From Pseudomonadota bacterium (GTDB lineage: Bacteria; Myxococcota_A; UBA796; SXON01): a stretch of DNA of 58,548 nucleotides. The translations under genes and the position numbers were made by a program. This document shows positions 17,402 to 25,664 of the stretch, one piece after another. The stretch is taken from positions 184,280-242,827 of the forward strand of contig JAUXQH010000054.1 of assembly GCA_030685065.1 (NCBI GenBank), in the 5' to 3' direction. Each line of letters opens with the position of its first letter. The stretch's first letter is position 1. The notes beneath the pieces are model-generated. The model saw only the letters and a program-made list of their open reading frames with translations, had not been told where the DNA came from and made no database searches.

Positions 17402-19384
17402 TCACTCGCCGCCCCCCCCGAACAGGTAGATGGCTCCCGCGTCGCTCCCGCCTTCGTCGTCACCCGGCGCGGACACGAACAGGTCGTCGATCCCGTCCCC
17501 GTCGATGTCACCGGCGCGTCCCACGGCCGCGCCCGCCGCGTCGCCCGCGTCCTCCCCGACCAGCTTTGCGTCGGCGTCGGCCAGGCTCCCGCTTGCCTCG
17601 ATAGGGCCGTACACCACGTACGCCGCGCCCGCCTCGCTGCCGCCCTCGTCGTCGCCGCTCGCGCCCACGATGAGGTCGGTCACGCCGTCGCCGTCGAAGT
17701 CGCCGAGGCCGAGCGAGGCCCCGGCGTGGTCGCCCGCGCTCACGCCGGTGAGCACCACGGCCGTCGCGAGATCTACCTCGCTCGCGAACCGACCGAAGGA
17801 GAGGTAGACGGCGCCGGCCTCGGACGCCGCCGCTCCGTCCATGGAGGCGCCGAGCACCACGTCCTTGTAGCCGTCGCCGTCCACGTCCCCGCCCGCGACC
17901 GCGCTCCCGACGCCCTGCCCGGCCGAGGAGCCCTCGAACACCACCTCCGCGACGGACGCGAGAGGGGCGACTCCTCCGAGCGGGCCGTACACGATGCGCG
18001 CCGCGCCCGCCGACGCCGCGCCGCCCGAGTCGCTCGGATCCCCGACGAGCAGGTCGTCCATCCCGTCGCCATCGAAGTCGTACACGTCGAGGCTCCCGAC
18101 GGAGCCGAGGCTGAAGATCGCATCGGCGTACCCCGCCGGCTGGGCCGCGAGCGAGGGGGCCGGGCCGTCGAACACCCAGATCGTGTCGGCCCCGCAGAAG
18201 ACCAGGTCTTCGTATCGGTCCCCGTCGAAGTCGCCGTAGCCCCCGAGCCGGCCGAAGGCGTCGGAGGCGCTGTCGCCCACCCAGTCGATGGGCGCGGCGG
18301 AGACCTCCTCGGTGGCCGAGAAGGCGCCCCCGACCAGGTACACGCGGCCGCTGTCGGCGCCGTAGCCCGGCGCCCCGACGAGGAGGTCGGGAGCGCGGTC
18401 GCCATCGGCGTCCACGCCGGCCATCAGGGGCACGAGGGCGTCGTCCGCGCCCGCACCGGGAACCCGTACGTCCGCGTCCTGGACGCGCACGCGCCCCGAG
18501 AGCGGCCCGTACAGCACGTAGGCCTCACCGCTCCCGGCCGCGCCTCCCTCCGCCGCGGCGCTGCCGACGAGCAGATCGTCGTACCCGTCTCCGTCGAGGT
18601 CCCGCGCCGGCCTCGTATCCGCGAGGCCGTCTCCGGCGCTCTCTCCGGTGAGCTTGGCGGCGCGCGAGCGGGTCGACAGGTCGGTGGTGCCCCACACGCC
18701 GCAGCCGCCTCCCCCGGGAGTGCAGTCCTCGTCGATGCCGTTGTCGCAGATCTCGACGCCGCCGGGGTTGATGTCGCGGTCGGTGTCGTCGCAGTCCCCT
18801 GCCACGTCGGCGTAGCCGGCCGGCGTCACGCACGCGGTCGTGGTCGTGGCGGCGTCCCCGTAGTCGTCGCGGTCCTCGTCCAGGTAGAAGGTGCCGAGGC
18901 CCTCGCTCGCGAGGTCCGGATCGTCGTTGTTCACGAGGCCGTCACAGTCCTCGTCGACGCCGGCCTCGTCGCACAGCTCCGGCGCGCTGGGCGAGATGGC
19001 GGCGTCGAGATCGTCGCAGTCCTCGGTGTTGTCGGCGCTGCCCTCGGGCGGATCGCAGTCGAAGCTCGGGCGGGCGTCGGTGGGGCCGTAGCCGTCGCCG
19101 TCGCCGTCTTCGTACCAGCGGAGGGAGTCCGTCACCGTGGGATCGGAGTCGTCGGCCACGCCGTTGCAGTTCTCGTCGATGTCGCCGGCATCGCACACCT
19201 CGGAGGCCGCGGAGTTGATCGCGGGGTCGGCGTCGTCGCAGTCGTCGGGGGTCACAAAACCGTCGCCGTCCGCGTCCACGCCGCTGACGGGCGCCGTGTC
19301 GTCGGGGGCCTTCCCGTCGGCGGGATCCTGTCCGGCGCAACCGGCCAGCGGAAGGAGGCAGGACGCGAGGAGGAAGAGGTGCAC
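17402..19384 (-). CDS. FG-GAP/MopE-type surface lipoprotein
   Basis: A 660-residue lipoprotein. The GTG at 19384 gives MHLFLLASCLLPLAGCAG with a lipobox ending LAGC. The N-terminal quarter has about four MopE-like motifs (for example DCDDADPAINSAASEVCD and DCDDLDAAISPSAPELCD). Seven or so FG-GAP propeller blades follow, with DGDGYDDLLVGS-type calcium loops. The same architecture as the gene at 9124-10863 suggests a shared family. The frame extends upstream of the GTG, but that part is Arg-rich and lacks a signal, so I chose the lipobox start. Confidence 0.88.
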   Translation of the reverse strand: MHLFLLASCLLPLAGCAGQDPADGKAPDDTAPVSGVDADGDGFVTPDDCDDADPAINSAASEVCDAGDIDENCNGVADDSDPTVTDSLRWYEDGDGDGYGPTDARPSFDCDPPEGSADNTEDCDDLDAAISPSAPELCDEAGVDEDCDGLVNNDDPDLASEGLGTFYLDEDRDDYGDAATTTTACVTPAGYADVAGDCDDTDRDINPGGVEICDNGIDEDCTPGGGGCGVWGTTDLSTRSRAAKLTGESAGDGLADTRPARDLDGDGYDDLLVGSAAAEGGAAGSGEAYVLYGPLSGRVRVQDADVRVPGAGADDALVPLMAGVDADGDRAPDLLVGAPGYGADSGRVYLVGGAFSATEEVSAAPIDWVGDSASDAFGRLGGYGDFDGDRYEDLVFCGADTIWVFDGPAPSLAAQPAGYADAIFSLGSVGSLDVYDFDGDGMDDLLVGDPSDSGGAASAGAARIVYGPLGGVAPLASVAEVVFEGSSAGQGVGSAVAGGDVDGDGYKDVVLGASMDGAAASEAGAVYLSFGRFASEVDLATAVVLTGVSAGDHAGASLGLGDFDGDGVTDLIVGASGDDEGGSEAGAAYVVYGPIEASGSLADADAKLVGEDAGDAAGAAVGRAGDIDGDGIDDLFVSAPGDDEGGSDAGAIYLFGGGGE

Positions 19385-19530
19385 GCGATCTCCGGACGCG
19401 TCCGCTGTAAGCGCGCGGCCCGGTGCTCGGCCACCGGGAGGCCTCCGGGACGCGGGGTAGGGGAGGCGACGTGTGTTCGGGGAGGAGCCATGATACCGCG
19501 CGCTCCGACGCGAGCGAGATCCAGGGGCCC

Positions 19531-20940
19531 ATGACCTTCGTGCAAGTCCAATTCCTGGGGTTCTTCGCCGTCGTATTCGCGGCGTACTGGTCGTTCCCGT
19601 CCCGCGTGGGCCAGAACGCCATCCTCCTGGTCGCGAGCCTGTACTTCTACGGGTGCGTACACCCATGGTTCCTCATCCTGCTCGCGTACTCGACGTTGTT
19701 CGACTACGCCGTCTGCCTCGCGATGCAACGCTATCCGGAGCGGGCAAAGGCGTTGCTCGCGTTGAGCGTGGTCGGGAGCCTGCTCCTCCTCGGCATCTTC
19801 AAATACCTGGACTTCTTCATCGAGAGCTTTGCCGCGCTCCAGGCCGAGCTCGGTCTGCGACCCAGCGTCGCGGCCCTAGGGATCGTCCTGCCCGTCGGGA
19901 TCTCGTTCTACACGTTCCAGACGATGAGCTACGCGTTCGACGTGTACAAGGGGACGCTGCAGCCCCGGCGGAGTCTCCTCGACTACGCGACGTACGTGGT
20001 GATGTTCCCCCAGCTCGTAGCGGGGCCGATCGAGCGCGCGCGGTCGCTGTTGCCCCAGGTCGAGGCGGTACGCACGCTCGACTGGCAGCGCGTGCGCTCG
20101 GGCCTCGGCCTCGCCTTCTGGGGGGCAGTCAAGAAGATCGTTGTGGCGGATACCATCGGCATGTACGTCGGGAGCGTCTTCGCCATGCAGCAGCCGAGCA
20201 AGCTCCTCATTGCGGCGGGCACGGTCGGGTTCGCGGTCCAGATCCTCGCCGATTTCGGGGGGTACACGGACATCGCCCGCGGCACGGCCCGGATGCTCGG
20301 GCTCGAGCTCACCAAGAACTTCGCGCACCCGTACCTCGCCGCCAGCCCCTCCGAGTTCTGGCGTCGATGGCACATCTCCTTGTCCTCTTGGATCCACGAG
20401 TACCTCTACGTCCCGCTCGGCGGCTCGGGGCGAGGCCCCTTGCGACGGCTCGGCGCGACCTACGGCGCGCTCCTGCTGAGCGGACTCTGGCACGGCGCGT
20501 CCTGGAACTTCGTGATCTGGGGGGGGTACCACGCCACGCTCCTGTCCGCCTATCGCGTGGGAGGCGCCCTGATCCCCGCGCGCGTCCGAACCCACCCGCG
20601 GCTGCGCCCCGTCGCCATCGTGGTGATGTTCGGGTTCACCTGCCTGGGATGGCTCCTGTTCCGCGAGCAGAGCCTGGCCAAGCTGCGATGGATCGTCACC
20701 GAGGCGCCCTGGGTCGGCACTGCCGAACATGCGGTGCTCACGACGGCGATGGCGGCGGTCGCGGCCCTCTGCGGCGGCGCCCTGGTCCTCGCGCTCGTCG
20801 TCGAGCGGGCCCTGGCGCGACGGAACCTCCGAATCGACGAGCGGCCCTTCCTCCTGGGCGCGGGTTGGGGCGCGTGTGCCTTGGTCATCTTCCTCTTTTC
20901 CCGTGACACGGCCAGTGACTTCATCTATTTCCGGTTTTGA
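19531..20940 (+). CDS. MBOAT family O-acyltransferase (AlgI-like)
   Basis: A 469-residue polytopic membrane acyltransferase. Landmarks of the AlgI/DltB branch are present: FKYLDFF, VLPVGISFYTFQTMSY, MFPQLVAGPIERA, FWRRWHISLSSWIHEYLY, and the active-site region LLLSGLWHGASWNFVIWG with the catalytic His. These enzymes move acyl groups, usually acetyl, across the membrane to a periplasmic SGNH partner that acylates a polysaccharide or teichoic acid. The next gene is such a partner. No polysaccharide synthesis genes are nearby, so the acceptor is unknown. Confidence 0.93.
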   Translation: MTFVQVQFLGFFAVVFAAYWSFPSRVGQNAILLVASLYFYGCVHPWFLILLAYSTLFDYAVCLAMQRYPERAKALLALSVVGSLLLLGIFKYLDFFIESFAALQAELGLRPSVAALGIVLPVGISFYTFQTMSYAFDVYKGTLQPRRSLLDYATYVVMFPQLVAGPIERARSLLPQVEAVRTLDWQRVRSGLGLAFWGAVKKIVVADTIGMYVGSVFAMQQPSKLLIAAGTVGFAVQILADFGGYTDIARGTARMLGLELTKNFAHPYLAASPSEFWRRWHISLSSWIHEYLYVPLGGSGRGPLRRLGATYGALLLSGLWHGASWNFVIWGGYHATLLSAYRVGGALIPARVRTHPRLRPVAIVVMFGFTCLGWLLFREQSLAKLRWIVTEAPWVGTAEHAVLTTAMAAVAALCGGALVLALVVERALARRNLRIDERPFLLGAGWGACALVIFLFSRDTASDFIYFRF

Positions 20941-21949
20941 CGCGCGGGTCGCGGGGGCGTTCCTGCTCGTGTTCCTCGCGGGGTTCGCCGCGCTCTTCGC
21001 CGTGCCTGCTCGCACGGACGGTGAGCTCCCGGCCAGGCTCTCCGAGGAGCTCGGAGCCGCGGCGCCGGTCGACGTGGTCGTGCTCGGGAATTCCGTGGCA
21101 GCCGCGGCCATCGACCCGGTGGTGGTTCGCGACTGGATGGCGGGGCAGCCGCTCCGAGCGGCTGTGTTGGCGCACGACGGCACGTTCGCGGGCCACTGGT
21201 TCCTGGAACTCCGAGACCACGTGTTCGGCAAGGGGCACCGGCCGCGGGTCGTCGTCTTCTACGCGACCACGGCCATGTTCGCCGCCAACATGGACGTCGA
21301 CGCGATGTCGCGACAGATGTACTTCGAGCTGGCGGGTGCGCACGATCCGCTCGTGGTCGAGCGCGTATACGGATCCAACTCGCTCGCGGCCACCCGGGAG
21401 CGGACGCTGGACGCGCGCGTCCAGGTTCGGGAGGCGCTCCTGGACACCGTGGTGCACCGGACGGTCGCGGCCGTCCACGGCGGCTCCGGCGCCGCGCAGG
21501 TGCGCATGGCTGCGTCCCGACTGCAGTCCTACGGCCAGCGCGGCGGCGGGGGGTTCTCCGTGACCCCGCCGACGCCCCCCGGCAAGCCGCAAGGGTCGGC
21601 CAGGCCGCAGGGGTTCGTGGCGCCGGTGCTGTTCGTGCGCGAGTTGGCCGAGCTGGCGCGCACCCACGGCGGCCGGGCGGTTTTCGTACTGGCGCCGCAG
21701 TACACCGGAGGGACGTGCGCGTCGCGCCCGGGGTCCCCGCTGGCGAGCGAGGTCGCGTCTGCTGGGGCCGACCTGATCGACATGACCTGCGTGCCGCTCA
21801 CGGCGGAGTGCTTCGTGGACAGCTTTCACGTGGCTCCGGCCTGCTCGCGCACGACGACGGAGGCGTTCCTCGACGCCCTCGAGCGCAGCGGCGCGCTGCG
21901 GGGAGAGCGCAACGGGCCGCCAATCCTCGAGGTCGTCGACCGCTTCTGA
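20903..21949 (+). CDS. Membrane-anchored SGNH-type acyltransferase partner (DltD/AlgJ-like)
   Basis: About 348 residues. The frame has GTG codons at 20903 and 20915, both inside the end of the MBOAT gene, and I use the first. A single N-terminal membrane helix (VAGAFLLVFLAGFAALFAV) is followed by the block VDVVVLGNSVAAAAIDP, which supplies the nucleophile-type GNS. Near the C-terminus VDSFHVAPACS supplies the D-x-x-H dyad. This is the periplasmic half of an MBOAT/SGNH acylation pair. The overlap with the MBOAT gene implies coupled translation. Confidence 0.75.
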   Translation: MTRPVTSSISGFDARVAGAFLLVFLAGFAALFAVPARTDGELPARLSEELGAAAPVDVVVLGNSVAAAAIDPVVVRDWMAGQPLRAAVLAHDGTFAGHWFLELRDHVFGKGHRPRVVVFYATTAMFAANMDVDAMSRQMYFELAGAHDPLVVERVYGSNSLAATRERTLDARVQVREALLDTVVHRTVAAVHGGSGAAQVRMAASRLQSYGQRGGGGFSVTPPTPPGKPQGSARPQGFVAPVLFVRELAELARTHGGRAVFVLAPQYTGGTCASRPGSPLASEVASAGADLIDMTCVPLTAECFVDSFHVAPACSRTTTEAFLDALERSGALRGERNGPPILEVVDRF

Positions 21950-22030
21950 CGGCCTTCATCCGATAGGGACTGGCGCCATCTCCGCCGCCGAGTGGCGCCC
22001 TCGCCCGCCCTCGGCCGCCCCACCCCAGGC

Positions 22031-23347
22031 TCACCGCCAGGAAATCGCCTCGAACACCGCGTCCGCGCTGTAGAGCGCGAGGCCGCCCGCCGCCGCGAGC
22101 GTGCGCGGCAGCTCGACGCTCGTGTCTCCGATCGTGACGGTGGTCGCCCCCTCGCCCGCGGACTGCGACCACGCCACCCCCCCGCTCACGGACACGGTCC
22201 CGAGCACATCCCAGGTCACGACACCCGCCAGCACCGCGAAGCGCGAGACGCTGCCGTCCGCCGAGACGAAGGCGAGCTCGGTGTCACCCGTGGCGGGGTC
22301 GTAGCCGTACACCGTTCCCACGTTCGCCGCGCCGGTGGGAGCATCCGTCGTCATGGCGAAAATGTCGATACCCTCCTTGACGCGCACGGCCGAGCTCGCG
22401 TCGGAGTAGCCCCGGGCCGAGGCGTCGCCCTCCGGGATCCAATCCAGCCAGATGGGCTTCATCGCCTCCTGGTCGACGGGCACCCAGGCCTCGAAGGCGG
22501 CGGCCACCTCGTCCACCGGCGCCACGGTCGCGGCGAAGAGGTCGAGGTCCGTCGCGGAGGTCCCGGCGGCCACGGCGTCGCGCCAGTCCGCGAACCCGTC
22601 GGCGAACGCCGGATCGGAGGCGAGCAGTCGCACGAGCTCCTGCGCGATCGGCCGACTCGCGTCGCCGCCGGCCAGCACGGCCCGGACGTCGACGCCGGCC
22701 TGGAGCTCGGCGAGGGCTCCGGCGGCGGCGTCCTCCCAGGACAGGAGCGGCCGCACCCGGAGCTCGAGGCAGGTGCCGTCCCAGTGGTGGCGGCCGAGCG
22801 CCTCGGCGAGGCCCTCCACGTACCAGGGCGGGAGTCCGGCCGTGGCGCCGGCGTGGCCCTGGTACTGGTGGACGAGCTCGTGGAGGAGCAACACGCGGCT
22901 GTAGTACGCGGTGGCCTGGCGGAAGAGGTAGGCGCGGCCGGTGCCGGGATCGTAATAGCCGCCCGCGCCGTCGAGCCCGGAGATCCCGTCCGCGGCGAGC
23001 TGCGCCACGAACCCCGCCTGATCCGCGGCGACGTAGGCCTCGAGCGGCCCCGCGACGTCGGCGCCGAAGAACGCGCCGAAGCCCTCCCACGCGGTCTCGG
23101 CGAGCGCCGCGAGGTTCTCGCTCTCGATCTGGTCGAAGCCATCGATGTGCAGCGTGTAGTGCGCCGTGGTGGCGATGAAGCCAGCGCCGTTCGGCACGAG
23201 CGTGACCTCCGGACGCCCGCAGATCTCGGGCTCGTGCACGAGGCTCGCGGCCGCCGAGTCGTCCTCCCCGCCCGTGTCGTCGGGCGCCTTCGTCGGGGCG
23301 GTGCAGCCGAAGAGGAGGACGGGGAAGGCGGCGGCGAGGAGGGACAT
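22031..23347 (-). CDS. Lipoprotein zinc metalloprotease (gluzincin/MA-type)
   Basis: A 438-residue lipoprotein (MSLLAAAFPVLLFGCTAP, lipobox FGC). The catalytic motif is HELVHQYQGH, with the third ligand Glu about 18 residues later in VEGLAEALG. This H-E-x-x-H plus E spacing is that of M1-like or MA-clan peptidases. A C-terminal beta-rich domain (about residues 290-438) ends the protein. It probably acts on the cell surface or in the periplasm, and the substrate is unknown. It converges with the SGNH gene. Confidence 0.85.
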   Translation of the reverse strand: MSLLAAAFPVLLFGCTAPTKAPDDTGGEDDSAAASLVHEPEICGRPEVTLVPNGAGFIATTAHYTLHIDGFDQIESENLAALAETAWEGFGAFFGADVAGPLEAYVAADQAGFVAQLAADGISGLDGAGGYYDPGTGRAYLFRQATAYYSRVLLLHELVHQYQGHAGATAGLPPWYVEGLAEALGRHHWDGTCLELRVRPLLSWEDAAAGALAELQAGVDVRAVLAGGDASRPIAQELVRLLASDPAFADGFADWRDAVAAGTSATDLDLFAATVAPVDEVAAAFEAWVPVDQEAMKPIWLDWIPEGDASARGYSDASSAVRVKEGIDIFAMTTDAPTGAANVGTVYGYDPATGDTELAFVSADGSVSRFAVLAGVVTWDVLGTVSVSGGVAWSQSAGEGATTVTIGDTSVELPRTLAAAGGLALYSADAVFEAISWR

Positions 23348-23403
23348 CGCGCTGTTCTACCCCAGAGCGGCGCACGGACCTACTCCCGAGGCTCCTCCGC
23401 GGT

Positions 23404-24123
23404 TCAGGGGCCGACGATCTCCAGTTGGCACGTCGTCGCCTCGAACGTGAAGGCCATGGACACGCTCTCCACGACGCCGTCCCGGTCGAGATCGAGGTCG
23501 GCGCGGTCCGTCAGCAGCGTGATAATCGCCTCGTCGACGCCCTCCTGGGTCAGCGCGTGGGTGAGGGCCTCGGTGGTCACGCCGATGCCCGCCACTCCGG
23601 TCTGGCCCCCCGCCGTCGGCGTGCCCGTCACGTACACTCCCGTCGCCACGTCGAACACGAAGCTCCCCACCTGGAACGTGCTCGTCGGGACGTTGGTGGT
23701 GTACCGGCCTCCCTCGATCGCCGCGCTCCCCGGCTCGAGCGCGCGCCCCTCCGCGTCGAGGAAGCCCGTGGCATCGAACACCTCGGCCCCGCTCGCGTTG
23801 TCGCTCCCGTCACTGTCGGCGTCTACGGCGGGAAACAGCCCGACCTGGATCGCTGGATCCTCCGCCCAGCGGTTGACATCGGCGAGCTGCACGACGACCA
23901 CGTGAACATTGGTCGCGAGCCGCTCGGCGACCAAACTGTCGATCGCGCCGGCGAGGTCGGCGATGGCGTTGTCGGGGGCGCCGTCCCCGTCGAGGTCGAA
24001 GGCCTCGTCCTCGTCGGCCACCTCGAAGCGCGTGGCGACCTGGTTGACCGGTGGGTTGGCAGGTGTGCCGGTGTCACCCGAGTCGTGGGTAGGCGCGGTG
24101 CAGGCGGCGAGGAGGAGCAGCAT
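23404..24123 (-). CDS. Lipoprotein of unknown function
   Basis: A 239-residue lipoprotein with MLLLLAACTAPTHDSGDTG (lipobox LAAC and a D-S-G-D-T-G linker). The rest is acidic with three short Asp-rich calcium-like loops (DLDGDGAPDN, DADSDGSDN, DLDRDGVVES). No known family is recognised. It may be transcribed with the metalloprotease lipoprotein gene downstream on the same strand, 56 bp apart. Confidence 0.8.
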   Translation of the reverse strand: MLLLLAACTAPTHDSGDTGTPANPPVNQVATRFEVADEDEAFDLDGDGAPDNAIADLAGAIDSLVAERLATNVHVVVVQLADVNRWAEDPAIQVGLFPAVDADSDGSDNASGAEVFDATGFLDAEGRALEPGSAAIEGGRYTTNVPTSTFQVGSFVFDVATGVYVTGTPTAGGQTGVAGIGVTTEALTHALTQEGVDEAIITLLTDRADLDLDRDGVVESVSMAFTFEATTCQLEIVGP

Positions 24124-24198
24124 GGGCCGGGGCGTATCCGGGTGGGGGGTTGGGGGCCGACCGCACGGCGGGTCCGACGCGCGCTAAACTCGCTCCGC

Positions 24199-25601
24199 AT
24201 GCTGATCGCCTTCGCCCTCGCCGCTTCCGCCCACGCCGCCCCTCCGCCCTCGGGCGACATGGCGCTCCTCTGGGCCCTCCACCGCGCCAACGTCGAGCTG
24301 CTCGAGGAGACCGAGGGGTATCGGTCGGGCACGGTCGCCCTGATGATCGGCAACGAAGACCCCGCCGAGGAGGTGGCCGCGCAGGTGGCCGAGCGTCGCG
24401 CGATGCTCGACGGGCTGGCCGCCGATTGTGCCCGCATGTCGGCCGACACGGAGGAGGCGGGCTTCGATCCGACCCAGGAGCTCGCGTTGCACGACGAGGC
24501 CGTCGCGCGGATCGAGGCGCTCATGCCGGCGAGCCTCAGCGAGATGCTGAACTTCAGGCGAGAGCTGATCGAGAGCATGGGAGGGGAGCCCGAAGAGAAC
24601 CGCTACCTCGGGGACCTCACCGTCGCGAGCGCCGACGCGCTGCCCGAAGGTGACGCGGGGGTGCTGCTCATCGGTGTGGCGATTCGTCTCGGGGAAGCCG
24701 GAGACAAGGACGGCACCCTGCACTATGCCGGGGCGTGCACGGAGGTGTGTCGCGACGACGACGCGAAGGCGGCGTCCTGGTACCTGATGATGGTGGAACA
24801 GGTCCGTCGGGAGGACCGGTCTGCTTGCCGCGCCGCAGCCCTCGCGCTGCTCGCGTACCCGGGCGCGGAAGAGAAGTGGCTCGCCCGTGCCCAGCAGGTG
24901 GCCGACGGCACGCGGGACCTCGACCCCGACGCATCTTCCGGGGCGGACCCCGCCGTCGAGGAGCCCGCCGTCGAGGACCCCGGCGTCGAGGAGCCCGGCG
25001 TCGAGGACCCCGGCGTCGAGGAGCCGCCGCCCAGGAAGGCTCGCCCCGAGCGGATGGACGAGCCCGGCTGGGTCCTGCTCCACGCCGGCCCGACCTTTGA
25101 CCTCCAGGCGCACACCTTCGGGGGCGAGGAGGTGACACACCGCTCGAGCTACACCTTCGGCACGGGAATCGGCGCGCGCTACCTCGGCGTGCTCCTGCAG
25201 TTCAAGCACGACCGATGGTCGATCCCCGAGTCCGCGGGGACCCACGATCTGCGCACCGATCACGTCGATCTCGGAATCATCGTCGACCTGTCTCGTCGGA
25301 GCGGCTGGTCCGCCCGACCTTCGGCCCCTACGGCACCGTGGGCGTCGGCTGGGGTCGGGACGCCCACCTCTCGGCTGACGGCACGACGCTCGAGGAGCAG
25401 CCGCTCGTCGCCGCCGGCGTGGCCTACGGCGCCCGGGTCGGCCTCGGTATCCGGCTCGGCAGGGACTTCCTGTTCGAGGTCCAGGCGCGCGGCGGGCGCT
25501 CTCCGTTCGCCTGGGGGGTCGACGGCACCCCGCTCGACTACGCCTTCGCGCGGGGGTGGGAGGTCGAGACCGGGCTGGCGCTCGGGTTCCAGATCAACTG
25601 A
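24199..25601 (+). CDS. Exported protein with C-terminal outer-membrane barrel, frameshifted
   Basis: The ATG at 24199 gives a signal peptide (MLIAFALAASAHA), a helical domain to about residue 245, a five-fold V-E-E/D-P linker, and then a beta-barrel-like start (GWVLLHAGPTFDLQAHTF). The reading frame breaks near 25295-25310. Frame 1 continues as Arg/Ser-rich noise, while frame 3 reads PTFGPYGTVGVGWGRD and ends at 25601 with LALGFQIN, a typical barrel terminus. A one-base deletion (or two-base insertion) would explain it. It could be a true mutation or a sequencing error, so I keep it as one gene. Confidence 0.6.
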
Positions 25602-25664
25602 CGGAGCCCCACGCAATCCCCGCGTAAGTGGTCCAAAGCAGACGCCGGACCTAACTTGGCCCCC

